64,000 nucleotides of DNA, from the NCBI GenBank assembly GCA_937967795.1, contig CALBSK010000001.1:10658-74657 (forward strand). The letters run 5' to 3'. The notes below the pieces were generated by a model. The model worked only from the letters and a program-made list of their open reading frames with translations, was not told the DNA's origin and searched no databases. This document shows positions 23,467 to 32,501 of this stretch, piece after piece. This stretch comes from an uncultured Alphaproteobacteria bacterium (lineage in GTDB: Bacteria; Pseudomonadota; Alphaproteobacteria; UBA9655). Within the stretch, counting starts at the first letter, position 1. The number at the start of each line of letters is the position of its first letter. The translations under genes and the position numbers were made by a program.

Positions 23467-24228
23467 ATGCTTAAAATCGCTTTCCTTTCCTCATCTGCCC
23501 CCGAGGCACTCCAGGCCAAAGAAATCCTTGAAGCTTTATATCCTCCCGTAAATTTATCTGAGGCGGATATCCTCGTTGCTTTGGGAGGAGATGGATTTAT
23601 GTTAGAAACCATGCATGCTCATCTTGATGCTCACCTTCCTATTTATGGGATTCACTGTGGGAGCGTTGGTTTTTTAATGAATGATTTCTCTCCTCATGCT
23701 CTTTTGGATCGCCTTCAAAAGGCGAAGCCGAGTCCTCTCTACCCTCTAGAGATGACCGTGCATCGAAAGGGAGGAAAAGTGACAAAAGCGCTTGCGTTTA
23801 ATGAGGTTTCCTTGCTACGTGAAACGCGACAAGCTGCCAAAATTCAAATTGCCATCGATGGGGTCATCCGACTTCAAGAACTTGTCTGTGATGGTATTCT
23901 TATCGCCACTTCCGCGGGAAGTACGGCTTACAATCTTTCCGCTCATGGACCTATTATTCCTTTAGGAGCCCCCTTGCTTGCTCTGACTCCCATTAGTGCT
24001 TTTCGCCCGCGCCGCTGGAAAGGAGCCCTTTTGCCTGAGATAGCTCACGTCACTTTTACCATTCTCGACTCTCACAAACGGCCAGTGAGTGCGGTTGCGG
24101 ATTTTACAGAAGTGCGCGATGTTACGTCCGTTTCTGTTTGCCAATCCAAAGCTTCCCATGTCACTCTTCTTTTTGATGACGAACATAACTTGGAAGAAAG
24201 AATTCTGAGAGAACAATTTATGGCATAG
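23467..24228 (+). CDS. nadK: NAD kinase
   Basis: A 253-residue ATP-NAD kinase that makes NADP. The diagnostic GGDGFML motif is near residue 40. NEVSLLRE and the TSAGSTAYNLSAHGPIIPLGAPLLALTPIS block near residues 147-177 bind NAD and form the active site. I start at the ATG at 23467 (MLKIAFLSS); a TTG nine codons before would add a basic tail with no Shine-Dalgarno, whereas AGGA precedes the ATG. The lack of a long N-terminal extension is usual for alphaproteobacterial NadK. It lies 63 bases after engB. Confidence 0.92.
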   Translation: MLKIAFLSSSAPEALQAKEILEALYPPVNLSEADILVALGGDGFMLETMHAHLDAHLPIYGIHCGSVGFLMNDFSPHALLDRLQKAKPSPLYPLEMTVHRKGGKVTKALAFNEVSLLRETRQAAKIQIAIDGVIRLQELVCDGILIATSAGSTAYNLSAHGPIIPLGAPLLALTPISAFRPRRWKGALLPEIAHVTFTILDSHKRPVSAVADFTEVRDVTSVSVCQSKASHVTLLFDDEHNLEERILREQFMA

Positions 24229-24306
24229 AATTATTTATTTAAAACTTAAAAAAATATATTTTTAAGATCTCGTTTTATATCAACATATAAGTGATTTTGA
24301 GTTCCC

Positions 24307-25083
24307 TTACTCATCCTTGAAAAGAGGCCTCCTTTTTTCGATAAAAGCGGTCATTCCTTCCTTTTGATCTTTAAGGGCAAAGGTGGAATAGAAAAGGTGC
24401 CGCTCAAACTTAAGGCCCTCTGAAAGAGGGGTTTCGAAAGCCCGTCCTACGGCTTCTTTTATCATCATCACGACAGGCAAAGAAAATGAGGCAATTTTTT
24501 GAGCGATAGTGAAGGCTTCTTCCCGCAATTGGACATCTGGAACAACACGACTGACAAGCCCTGCTCTTTCTGCCTCATGAGCGTCTATAAGGCGGCCCGT
24601 CAAACACATCTCCATGGCTTTTGGTTTTCCAACAGCGCGTGTTAATCGTTGGGTACCTCCTGCGCCTGGGATTGTTCCAAGCGTCACTTCCGGCTGGCCA
24701 AATTTGGCGGACTCACTTGCGATGATAAAATCACACATCATAGCAATTTCGCATCCTCCCCCCAAGGCATACCCTGAGACCGCCGCGATAATGGGTTTAC
24801 GGCACGTACTTATCTTTTCCCAACTTTCGGTGATAAAATCACCTACGTAAGCGTCCCTATACGTTTTCGTGTGCATTTCTTTAATATCCGCTCCCACGGC
24901 AAAGGCTTTTTCTGATCCTATCAAAATCATGCAATGAATTTCCGGGTCTTTTTCACAGTCCTCCAATATTTTCCCTAAACTTTGGAGTAACTCTTCGCAT
25001 AAAGCATTGAGAACTTCAGGCCGGTTCAGGGTAATAAGTCCGACTTTCCCGCGTTTTTCAAATAAAACAAACTCCTTTATCAT
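24307..25083 (-). CDS. Enoyl-CoA hydratase/isomerase family protein
   Basis: A 258-residue crotonase-family enzyme. It hydrates enoyl-CoA esters in beta-oxidation or a related acyl-CoA pathway. The oxyanion-hole segment AVGADIKEM lies near residues 61-69. GYALGGGCEIAMMCDFI near 103-119 and the GTIPGAGGTQRLTRAVGK segment near 136-153 carry the active site, including both glutamates in typical hydratases. The gene overlaps the LysR gene by four bases, and it is the last gene of a trxB-lysR-crotonase unit. The natural acyl substrate is not known. Confidence 0.9.
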   Translation of the reverse strand: MIKEFVLFEKRGKVGLITLNRPEVLNALCEELLQSLGKILEDCEKDPEIHCMILIGSEKAFAVGADIKEMHTKTYRDAYVGDFITESWEKISTCRKPIIAAVSGYALGGGCEIAMMCDFIIASESAKFGQPEVTLGTIPGAGGTQRLTRAVGKPKAMEMCLTGRLIDAHEAERAGLVSRVVPDVQLREEAFTIAQKIASFSLPVVMMIKEAVGRAFETPLSEGLKFERHLFYSTFALKDQKEGMTAFIEKRRPLFKDE

Positions 25084-25994
25084 AGGAGGAGCTCCTTCTT
25101 CATTTGTGCCTCTTCTGCTCGAGCTTCTTCACTTAAAAATGTCCATAATTGCTTGATTCTTTTTGAATCTTTTAATTGAAGTGGATAAACAAAATAAAAC
25201 CGAACATAAGGAACGTCGACTTCGGGCAGAATCTGAATAAGATCTTTACAGTGTTTGGCAACGTAGAGGGGAAGGCATGCAATTCCACTCCCGGCTTCTA
25301 CTGCCCTCGCAATTCCATTCAAATTATTGATTAATAGATAAGGCACTCGTTTAACACCCGGGGGTGTTCCATACGTTAAAAGCCAGTTCATATCATCAAA
25401 AGGAAGCATAGCTTTGTCACTAAAAGTCACCAGTCGATGATGATCAAGATCTTCAGGTTTTAAGGGAACACCAAAGTTCAAAAGATATTTTCGACTTGAA
25501 TAAACATAGAGCGGACGGCACAAAAGTTCTTGATAAATAAGGTCTTTGTTTTCTGTCACGGATGAGCTAAGGGCAACATCAGATTCATGAACTGTCAAAT
25601 CTACAGGGTCATCACTTAACCTTAATGTAAGATGGATTTCAGGATATTGAGCGAGGAACTTATGAAGACGAGATGAGATCCATGTTGTTCCAAATCCTAC
25701 CGTCGCTGCGATTTTGAGGGCTCCTTGAGAGGCTTTCGTATTTTCTGTAATTGTCGCTTGAATCATGGAAAGTTCAGAAAAAACCTCACGGGCCGTTCGA
25801 AACAAAAGTTCTCCCTGATCGGTTAAAATAAAACCTCGCGCATGACGATGAAAGAGAGGAACTCCCATGCGATCTTCGAGATTGCGCATTTGCTTGCTAA
25901 TCGCAGATTGACTGATTTCAAGGCGTGAAGCCGCATGCGTAAAACTTCCCGATTCAGCAACGATAAAAAAAATTCGGAGCTTGTCCCAATCCAT
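25080..25994 (-). CDS. LysR-family transcriptional regulator
   Basis: A 304-residue LysR-type regulator. The winged helix-turn-helix is at residues about 1-60 (MDWDKLRIFFIVAESGSFTHAASRLEISQSAISKQMRNLE). The co-inducer domain follows from about residue 90 to 290. It begins five bases after trxB and overlaps the crotonase gene by four bases. Regulators of this type near trxB occur in other alphaproteobacteria. It may control its own operon, but no divergent promoter or operator could be assigned. Confidence 0.9.
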   Translation of the reverse strand: MDWDKLRIFFIVAESGSFTHAASRLEISQSAISKQMRNLEDRMGVPLFHRHARGFILTDQGELLFRTAREVFSELSMIQATITENTKASQGALKIAATVGFGTTWISSRLHKFLAQYPEIHLTLRLSDDPVDLTVHESDVALSSSVTENKDLIYQELLCRPLYVYSSRKYLLNFGVPLKPEDLDHHRLVTFSDKAMLPFDDMNWLLTYGTPPGVKRVPYLLINNLNGIARAVEAGSGIACLPLYVAKHCKDLIQILPEVDVPYVRFYFVYPLQLKDSKRIKQLWTFLSEEARAEEAQMKKELLL

Positions 25995-25999
25995 TCCGT

Positions 26000-26947
26000 T
26001 TATGTTATTCCTTCATCTTGTAAAAAACTCGCTGCATCAAGAGCGCCCATACACCCCATGCCCGCGGCTGTTACAGCTTGTCGATAAACTTTATCCCGCA
26101 CATCTCCTGCTGCAAAAACGCCTTTAACCGATGTTTCAGAGCTCAAAGGTGATCCGAGGATATATCCTTCGTTGTCTAACTCTAGTTTTCCTTTAAAGAT
26201 TTTTGTATTGGGGATATGTCCAATCGCTATAAAAAGTCCTTCGACAGGAAGGATTTGCGTTTCGCTGGACTTTGTATCTTTAAGAAGTACACCTGTTACG
26301 GAAAGAGGGTCGTCTCTCCCCAGAACTTCCTCCACCACATGATTCCACAAAACATGTATTTTTGGGTTCTTGAAAAGACGTTCCTGAAGAATTTTTTCGG
26401 CTCTGAGTTGATCTCTTCGATGGATAAGAGTTACTTTTGAAGCATGATTTGTCATATAAAGAGCTTCTTCAACAGCCGTGTTTCCACCGCCCACCACAGC
26501 AACTTCTTTCCCCCGAAAGAAAAAGCCATCGCATGTTGCGCATCCCGAAACGCCAAAGCCTCGGAATTTCATCTCGCTCTCAAGTCCTAACCATTTGGCT
26601 TGGGCACCTGTAGAGATAATCAAGGTTTCAGCTTTATAAATCGTCCCTCCTTCTCCCTGGCATATAAAGGGACGTTTTGACACATCAACTTCACGAATGT
26701 GATCCTGAATAATTTCGGCACCTACATGTTCGGCTTGAAGGCGCATCTGTTCCATAAGCCAGGGACCTTGAATCACATCTGCAAAACCCGGGTAATTTTC
26801 AACATCTGTTGTAATCATGAGTTGGCCGCCCGGCTCAATTCCCGTTACAAGAACAGGGTTCAGATTTGCGCGTGCGGCATAAACAGCAGCCGTATAGCCA
26901 GCGGGTCCACTTCCAATAATGAGCACTTTGGTATAAATTTCAGACAC
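26000..26947 (-). CDS. trxB: Thioredoxin reductase
   Basis: A 315-residue flavoprotein that reduces thioredoxin with NADPH. FAD binding is shown by IIGSGPAGYTAAVYAARANL (about 10-29). The redox-active disulfide is CATCDG (about 136-141), the NADPH site GGGNTAVEEALYM is near 153-165, and the C-terminal FAD motif GVFAAGDVRDKVYRQAVTAAG lies near residue 276-296. It is the first gene of a unit with lysR and the crotonase. A long dispersed repeat lies upstream. Confidence 0.96.
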   Translation of the reverse strand: MSEIYTKVLIIGSGPAGYTAAVYAARANLNPVLVTGIEPGGQLMITTDVENYPGFADVIQGPWLMEQMRLQAEHVGAEIIQDHIREVDVSKRPFICQGEGGTIYKAETLIISTGAQAKWLGLESEMKFRGFGVSGCATCDGFFFRGKEVAVVGGGNTAVEEALYMTNHASKVTLIHRRDQLRAEKILQERLFKNPKIHVLWNHVVEEVLGRDDPLSVTGVLLKDTKSSETQILPVEGLFIAIGHIPNTKIFKGKLELDNEGYILGSPLSSETSVKGVFAAGDVRDKVYRQAVTAAGMGCMGALDAASFLQDEGIT

Positions 26948-27509
26948 TCTCTTAGCCTTTCACTTTCAAACTTTATTAAAAGCTATTATGCCCAATTTTC
27001 GTGAGAATGCTAAGGGAGAAAATAAAATTCTCCCCCTGGCTATGCCGAGGCAAGAACTATCAAGAAGGGCAGGCTTTAAGGAGTAATATTATTCTTTTTT
27101 CCGCCCTTTTATTATCTTAAGTTTAAGAAGATCCCGGGATCCCTTACGCAGTCTTTAAAAGAAAGAAGAGTAACTTCCAGAAGTACCTTTCTTTCTCCCC
27201 GATTGTACAGACTTTCCTTTCAAGAAAAGAATCTATGAAATAAAGCCGGCATTTTTCATAGATCCTGGCCTTCCCCTAAAAAGGTCAACCCGTACCCTCT
27301 CGATACCTGGAGAAACTTTCCCTTTTCCGGGGCTACCGGCTAAAAGAAATTTCTCCCGCTATCTGGTGTGATTTTTTCATAAAAAAAATAAGAAATCCAT
27401 AAAATAGTGATATGGCCAATTATTTTTTACATTAATGAAAAAGAGTAAAAAATTCATACTCATCCTGGTGCAAGGAATCTAAGAGGAATCTTTTCACTTT
27501 TTCCAAGAA
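26948..27509. other. Intergenic region holding a long dispersed repeat
   Basis: No gene is seen here. About 27112-27425 is copy B of repeat family 3. The remaining parts are AT-rich and include the promoter region of trxB on the right edge of that gene. Confidence 0.55.
27112..27425. repeat. Long dispersed repeat family 3, copy B (long form)
   Basis: This copy matches 81-300 at both ends and contains about 100 more bases in the middle. That middle part carries a perfect ten-base inverted repeat, ATCTATGAAA / TTTCATAGAT, with a 12-base loop. On the minus strand a short open frame runs through it (reading VSPGIERVRVDLFRG), too short to call a gene. The ends do not show clear terminal inverted repeats. 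Confidence 0.85.
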
Positions 27510-27923
27510 TTACTTTAATGGTGTTACTGTTACATAAATGCCGACGGCATTCTCTACCGGTGGGGGTGTTATCTTCGTATATATAGCGTAATAACAGTGA
27601 CCGTGATTGTCCCTTTTTTGAGATTGAGTGACAATTTTTGTAATAATACCATTCGTGTCATTTAAATAATAAGTAATGGGCGAGCTCAAAAGACGACTTG
27701 ACACAAATATAGATTCTTTTGAATCGGGTGTATTAAATTGAATTATTTGGCTTTTAGGGGTACTATGAGCCTTTTCTATTATTTGTTGGATAAGAGGAGA
27801 GGTGGGCTCGAGTTGAGCACAGTTCTCAGTTTCTGCTCTTCCTTCAATATTTCCCATAAAAAAAACAAAGGAAATCGCGTTGATGAATTGGAATTTTGGT
27901 ATTTTATTCTCCCTCATTTCCAT
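27510..27923 (-). CDS. Hypothetical exported protein
   Basis: A 137-residue protein that I do not recognise. The first 30 residues look like a signal peptide (FINAISFVFFMGNIEGRAET). The rest is a mixed alpha/beta chain with two cysteines (NCAQLEPT, HCYYAIYT). Two ATGs stand near the start, at codons 1 and 3. It is alone on its strand between a repeat and the kdp operon, on the other strand from kdp. Exported small proteins are common in this window. Confidence 0.5.
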   Translation of the reverse strand: MEMRENKIPKFQFINAISFVFFMGNIEGRAETENCAQLEPTSPLIQQIIEKAHSTPKSQIIQFNTPDSKESIFVSSRLLSSPITYYLNDTNGIITKIVTQSQKRDNHGHCYYAIYTKITPPPVENAVGIYVTVTPLK

Positions 27924-28044
27924 TGAAAAGTAGTTATTAATTTTCTATTCATTAAAGGTATCAAAAAAAAATTAATAAATTCTTAATAGCTTGGCTCTTT
28001 TCCTATTTTTTGACATACTTAGAAAAAATGGGAGAAGAGTCAAC

Positions 28045-28134
28045 GTGGACTTAGACTATGCTGCGGGTCTTGTTATTGCTATGTTCCTTCTAGGATATCT
28101 TGTTTATTTCCTCATCGATATCTCATCTTCGTAA
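28045..28134 (+). CDS. kdpF: KdpF, small subunit of the Kdp potassium pump
   Basis: A 29-residue single-span membrane peptide starting with GTG: YAAGLVIAMFLLGYLVYFLI. It has the KdpF pattern of one hydrophobic helix with a small polar tail. A GGGAG Shine-Dalgarno lies upstream of the GTG. It sits 15 bases before kdpA, where kdpF is found in other genomes. KdpF stabilises the KdpABC complex. Confidence 0.8.
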   Translation: MDLDYAAGLVIAMFLLGYLVYFLIDISSS

Positions 28135-28149
28135 AGGGAAAGAATAACA

Positions 28150-29862
28150 ATGACTCTCCTAGGATGGTTTCAAATCAGCTTCTTCTTTATGATGATTGTG
28201 GTCCTCACAAAACCTTTGGGATTATACCTTTACCATGTCTATCAAAAGCCCCCTCAAATTAAATTCTTCCGCCGTTTTGAAATACTCATTTTTCAAATTT
28301 GCGGCCTCCAAAAACAAGAGCAAGATTGGAAAGATTATGTTTTCGCGCTTATCCTTTTTAATATCATCGGAATTGGTGTGGTCTTCCTTATTGAAATGAT
28401 GCAAAATTTTCTTCCCTTGAATCCTCAAAATTTGCCTACTGTTCCTTGGGATCTTGCGTTAAATACAGCGGTAAGTTTTGTGACCCATACAAATTGGCAA
28501 GCCTATAGTGGCGAGACAACCCTGAGTTATTTTACACAAATGGCAGGTCTCACATGGCAAAATTTTAGCGCTGCAGCAACAGGTATGGCGGCCTTTCTAG
28601 CTCTTGCTCGAGGGTTAACTCACCGGATGAATCAGGATATAGAGAGGACGATTGGAAATTTTTGGGTTGATCTCATTCGATCCATTTTATATGTGTTTTT
28701 GCCGGGTTCTTTCATTCTTGCTCTTATTTATGTCTCTCAAGGTGTCATCCAAAACTTTTCTCCAGCGCTTGATATTACAACCCTTGAAGGAGCCAAACAG
28801 ACATTAGCGATGGGGCCAGTTGCCTCTCAAGAAGCCATTAAAATTCTGGGAACAAATGGCGGAGGTTTTTTTAATGCAAATTCATCTCATCCTTTTGAAA
28901 ATCCAACGCCTTTAACAAATTTTCTGCAAATGCTTTCCCTCATTTTGATTCCTGCAGCTTTAACATACACCTATGGAAAAATGGCACGCAACTCTCGGCA
29001 TGGGTGGTCCCTTTTTTCAGCGATGTTTATGGTGGCCATTACAGGAGCTGTTTGTCTTTATTATTTTGAATCTCAGCCAAATCCTTTATTGCAGAACCTT
29101 CCCCTCCTTCAAGATCTGGGAAATTTGGAAGGTAAAGAAGTTCGATTTGGTATAGCGGGATCCTCCTTATTTGGACATTTAGCAACGATCACGTCAGGAG
29201 GACCCTCTAATTCTATGTATGATAGCTTTAGCCCTCTGGGAGGAATGGTTTTGCTTATCAATATGCTGCTGGGAGAAGTTGTTTTTGGCGGCGTGGGCGT
29301 CGGGATGTTTGGTATGTTGATGTTTGTGTTGATCAGCGTCTTTATTGCAGGACTGATGGTTGGACGAACCCCCGAATACCTTGGCAAAAAAATCGAAGGT
29401 AAGGAAGTACGTTTCGCTATTCTGTATGTTGCTCTTTATCCTTTACTTATTTTGTTAGGAACATCTTGGTCGATTTTGTCTTCTTATGGACTTTCTTCTC
29501 TTCAAAACGCTGGGCCTCATGGATTAACGGAGATTTTATACGCGTATACGAGCGCCACACAAAATAATGGGTCCGCCTTTGCAGGTCTCAATGCCAACAC
29601 TCTTTGGTATAATTTAACGCTTGCTATAGCTATGTTCATTGGAAGGTTTTTACCGATTTGTTTGGGTCTTGCGATTGCGGGGTCGATGGTAAATAAAAAA
29701 ATAGCCCTGCCCAGTGCGGGAACCTTTCCTGCACAAGGGATGCTTTTTGTGGGGTTACTTATGGCCGTCATACTCATTATCGGAGCCTTAACCTTTTTTC
29801 CTGTATTGACTCTGGGGCCCTTTATTGAAAATATTTATTTACTGCAAGGGAAAACCTTTTAA
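28150..29862 (+). CDS. kdpA: Potassium-transporting ATPase, channel-like subunit A
   Basis: A 570-residue inner-membrane subunit that selects and carries K+. The four selectivity loops are visible: TNWQAYSGETTLSYF near residue 115, GTNGGGFFNANSSHPFENPTP near 236, the SGGPSNSMYDSFSPLGG segment near 351, and ATQNNGSAFAGLNAN near 470. Its TAA stop overlaps the ATG of kdpB by one base. It is the second gene in kdpFABC. Confidence 0.97.
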   Translation: MTLLGWFQISFFFMMIVVLTKPLGLYLYHVYQKPPQIKFFRRFEILIFQICGLQKQEQDWKDYVFALILFNIIGIGVVFLIEMMQNFLPLNPQNLPTVPWDLALNTAVSFVTHTNWQAYSGETTLSYFTQMAGLTWQNFSAAATGMAAFLALARGLTHRMNQDIERTIGNFWVDLIRSILYVFLPGSFILALIYVSQGVIQNFSPALDITTLEGAKQTLAMGPVASQEAIKILGTNGGGFFNANSSHPFENPTPLTNFLQMLSLILIPAALTYTYGKMARNSRHGWSLFSAMFMVAITGAVCLYYFESQPNPLLQNLPLLQDLGNLEGKEVRFGIAGSSLFGHLATITSGGPSNSMYDSFSPLGGMVLLINMLLGEVVFGGVGVGMFGMLMFVLISVFIAGLMVGRTPEYLGKKIEGKEVRFAILYVALYPLLILLGTSWSILSSYGLSSLQNAGPHGLTEILYAYTSATQNNGSAFAGLNANTLWYNLTLAIAMFIGRFLPICLGLAIAGSMVNKKIALPSAGTFPAQGMLFVGLLMAVILIIGALTFFPVLTLGPFIENIYLLQGKTF

Positions 29863-31916
29863 TGGTTTCAACATCTCTTTATCTTCGCTTTCATTTTAAT
29901 AATAGAATAGTCCAAGAAGCTATTCTATTAACACTTAAACGTCTTAGTCCCCTGTATTTAAGAAAAAATCCCGTCATGTTTGTTGTGTTCATTGGGAGTG
30001 TTCTGACGACTCTTATTTTTTTGCGGGATCTTATTTATAGCCCTTTTTTTCATGATCCTCTTTGGTTTACAGCTAGTATTTCTTTTTGGTTATGGTTTAC
30101 TCTTTTATTTGCTAACGCATCCGAATCTATCGCTGAAGGGAAAGGGAAGGCCCATGCCTCAAGTTTAAAAGCTCTTGCCGAAGAAATTATAGCTCACCGC
30201 ATTTTAGAAAATGGCGAGGAAGAATCAGTCCTAGCCAGTGAATTAAGGCGAAATGATATTGTTCGGGTTTTAACGGGTGAATATATTCCTTCAGATGGAG
30301 AAATTCTTGAAGGAATTGCAGCGGTAGATGAATCGGCTATTACAGGTGAATCTGCTCCCGTCATTCGGGAAAGTGACAGCGATCGTTCTTCTGTAACGGC
30401 TGGGACAAGAGTTCTCTCTAATTCTCTTCGCATTCGTATTATTTCGAATCCTGGGGAGAGTTTTTTGGACAGAATGATTCATTTAGTTCAAGCCGCTAAA
30501 CGGCAAAAAACTCCCAATGAAATTGCGCTCCAGATTCTTTTAGTGGGCTTAACATTAATTTTTTTAATTGTTTGTACGACCTTAATTCCTTTTGGCCTTT
30601 ATTCCGATAGCAAAATAACCCTTACGGTTATCGTGTCCTTACTTATCTGCCTCATTCCAACAACAATTGGGGGACTTGTTTCCGCCATTGGAATTTCAGG
30701 TATTGAGAGGGCTTTAAGGAAAAATATTCTGGCCATGAGTGGGAAAGCGGTTGAAACAGCAGGAGATGTGGATGTTCTGCTTTTAGATAAAACGGGAACC
30801 ATCACTCTTGGTAATCGCATGCCTGTTGACCTTATCCCCTTTGAAGGAGTTGATATAAAAGAGCTGGCAAAGGCCGCTCAGATCTCAAGTTTTGCTGATC
30901 GCACCCCTGAAGGAAAGTCCATTACAGAATTTATTCAAAAAAATTATGGGAATTTTATTTCAGAAAAAGAATTTGTTTCATTTACCTTTATTCCCTTTAG
31001 TGCGGAGACACGCATGAGTGGATGTGAGAAACCTTCCCTTTCCATCCATAAGGGGTCTTGCGATGCTATTCAAAATTTTATTGAGAAAAAAGGAGGAAAA
31101 ATTCCCGATCATTTCTCTAAAATTACGGAAGAAATCGGACTTAAAGGTGGCACGCCTTTGGCGGTGGCGCTGAATGATAAGATTCTGGGTATTATACACC
31201 TTAAAGATATCATTAAACCCGGTGTTCGTGAGCGTTTTCAACGTTTACGGGCGATGGGGGTCAGAACGGTCATGATAACAGGGGATAATCCCTTTACAGC
31301 ACAAACAATTGCGGAAGAAGTGGGGGTTGATACATTTTTGGCAGAAGCTACCCCTGAAAAAAAATTGAACCTTATAAAGGAAGAGCAAGCCAAAGGATAT
31401 ATCGTTGCCATGACAGGAGATGGGACCAATGATGCACCAGCCCTTGCGCAAGCCGATTTAGGGATTGCTATGAACTCAGGCACACAAGCTGCCAAAGAAG
31501 CTGCGAATATGGTAGATTTAGATAGCAATCCCACAAAAATATTAGAAGTCATCGAAATAGGGAAACAACTTTTAATGACAAGAGGATGTCTTACGACGTT
31601 TTCCATAGCAAATGACGTTGCGAAATATTTCGCGATAATCCCAGCCATTTTTTTGCTGACTCTTCCTGAATTGGCGAGTTTAAACATAATGCATCTGGCT
31701 TCTCCTTATAGTGCCGTTCTTTCAGCTGTGATTTTTAATGCGCTTATTATTGTTGCCTTGATTCCTATTGCTTTAAAGGGAGTGAAATATCGCCCTTTGG
31801 GAGCCAACAGTCTTTTCTTACGTTCTCTTCTTATTTATGGGGTGGGGGGAATTTTAGCCCCTTTTATAGGAATTAAATTAATTGATATGTCTTTAGTTCA
31901 TATGGGGTTGGTCTAA
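29862..31916 (+). CDS. kdpB: Potassium-transporting P-type ATPase, subunit B
   Basis: A 684-residue P-type ATPase that powers KdpA. The phosphorylated aspartate is in LLLDKTGTITLGN (Asp near residue 308), the TGES motif is AITGESAPV near 159, and the hinge MTGDGTNDAPALAQADLGIAM lies near 519-539. It overlaps kdpA by one base and kdpC follows directly. Confidence 0.97.
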   Translation: MVSTSLYLRFHFNNRIVQEAILLTLKRLSPLYLRKNPVMFVVFIGSVLTTLIFLRDLIYSPFFHDPLWFTASISFWLWFTLLFANASESIAEGKGKAHASSLKALAEEIIAHRILENGEEESVLASELRRNDIVRVLTGEYIPSDGEILEGIAAVDESAITGESAPVIRESDSDRSSVTAGTRVLSNSLRIRIISNPGESFLDRMIHLVQAAKRQKTPNEIALQILLVGLTLIFLIVCTTLIPFGLYSDSKITLTVIVSLLICLIPTTIGGLVSAIGISGIERALRKNILAMSGKAVETAGDVDVLLLDKTGTITLGNRMPVDLIPFEGVDIKELAKAAQISSFADRTPEGKSITEFIQKNYGNFISEKEFVSFTFIPFSAETRMSGCEKPSLSIHKGSCDAIQNFIEKKGGKIPDHFSKITEEIGLKGGTPLAVALNDKILGIIHLKDIIKPGVRERFQRLRAMGVRTVMITGDNPFTAQTIAEEVGVDTFLAEATPEKKLNLIKEEQAKGYIVAMTGDGTNDAPALAQADLGIAMNSGTQAAKEAANMVDLDSNPTKILEVIEIGKQLLMTRGCLTTFSIANDVAKYFAIIPAIFLLTLPELASLNIMHLASPYSAVLSAVIFNALIIVALIPIALKGVKYRPLGANSLFLRSLLIYGVGGILAPFIGIKLIDMSLVHMGLV

Positions 31917-32501
31917 ATGAATAAAGAAATTATGATTGGTCTTAGAGTTTCTCTCTTCACACTCTTTTTAACAGGGTTGGTGTATCCTTTTATGGTCACA
32001 GAAATCTCCACCCTTTTATTTTATAAAAAAGGTCGGGGAAGTCTTATCTTTGATGAACAAAATAAAATTATTGGCTCAGAACTTATTGGCCAAGATTTTA
32101 AAAACCCTGCTTATTTTTTTCTCCGACCCTCAGCTGCTGGCAAAGGATACGATGGAATGTCCTCGGGGGGGTCTAATTTAGCGCCAACGTCTAAAAAACT
32201 TCTCAAAAGAATTCAAGAAACCATTGAGAAAATCAAAAAAGACAATTTTGAATCCATTCCGATTGACCTAGTAACGGCCTCTGGAAGTGGTCTTGATCCT
32301 CATATTTCTCCACAGGCGGCCTATTGGCAAGCACCCAGAATTGCTTTAAAGCGAGATGTTTCGTTAAAACGGGTGATTGCGCTTATTGATGATTTTGTTG
32401 AGGCTCCTCAGTTTTACTTTTTAGGAGAAAAGAGAGTTAACGTCCTTAAATTAAATCTTGTTCTTGATCAATTTTTTGGCTCTCCTGTGCCACTTCCATG
32501 A
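31917..32501 (+). CDS. kdpC: Potassium-transporting ATPase, subunit C
   Basis: A 194-residue subunit with one N-terminal membrane segment (about residues 8-28, GLRVSLFTLFLTGLVYP) and a periplasmic/soluble part. Family motifs are GSELIGQDFKNPAYFFLRPSA (about 53-73), YDGMSSGGSNLAPTS (about 78-92) and LVTASGSGLDPHISPQAA (about 119-136). Its start follows the kdpB stop without a gap, and the kdpD gene begins inside its last codons. Confidence 0.96.
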   Translation: MNKEIMIGLRVSLFTLFLTGLVYPFMVTEISTLLFYKKGRGSLIFDEQNKIIGSELIGQDFKNPAYFFLRPSAAGKGYDGMSSGGSNLAPTSKKLLKRIQETIEKIKKDNFESIPIDLVTASGSGLDPHISPQAAYWQAPRIALKRDVSLKRVIALIDDFVEAPQFYFLGEKRVNVLKLNLVLDQFFGSPVPLP

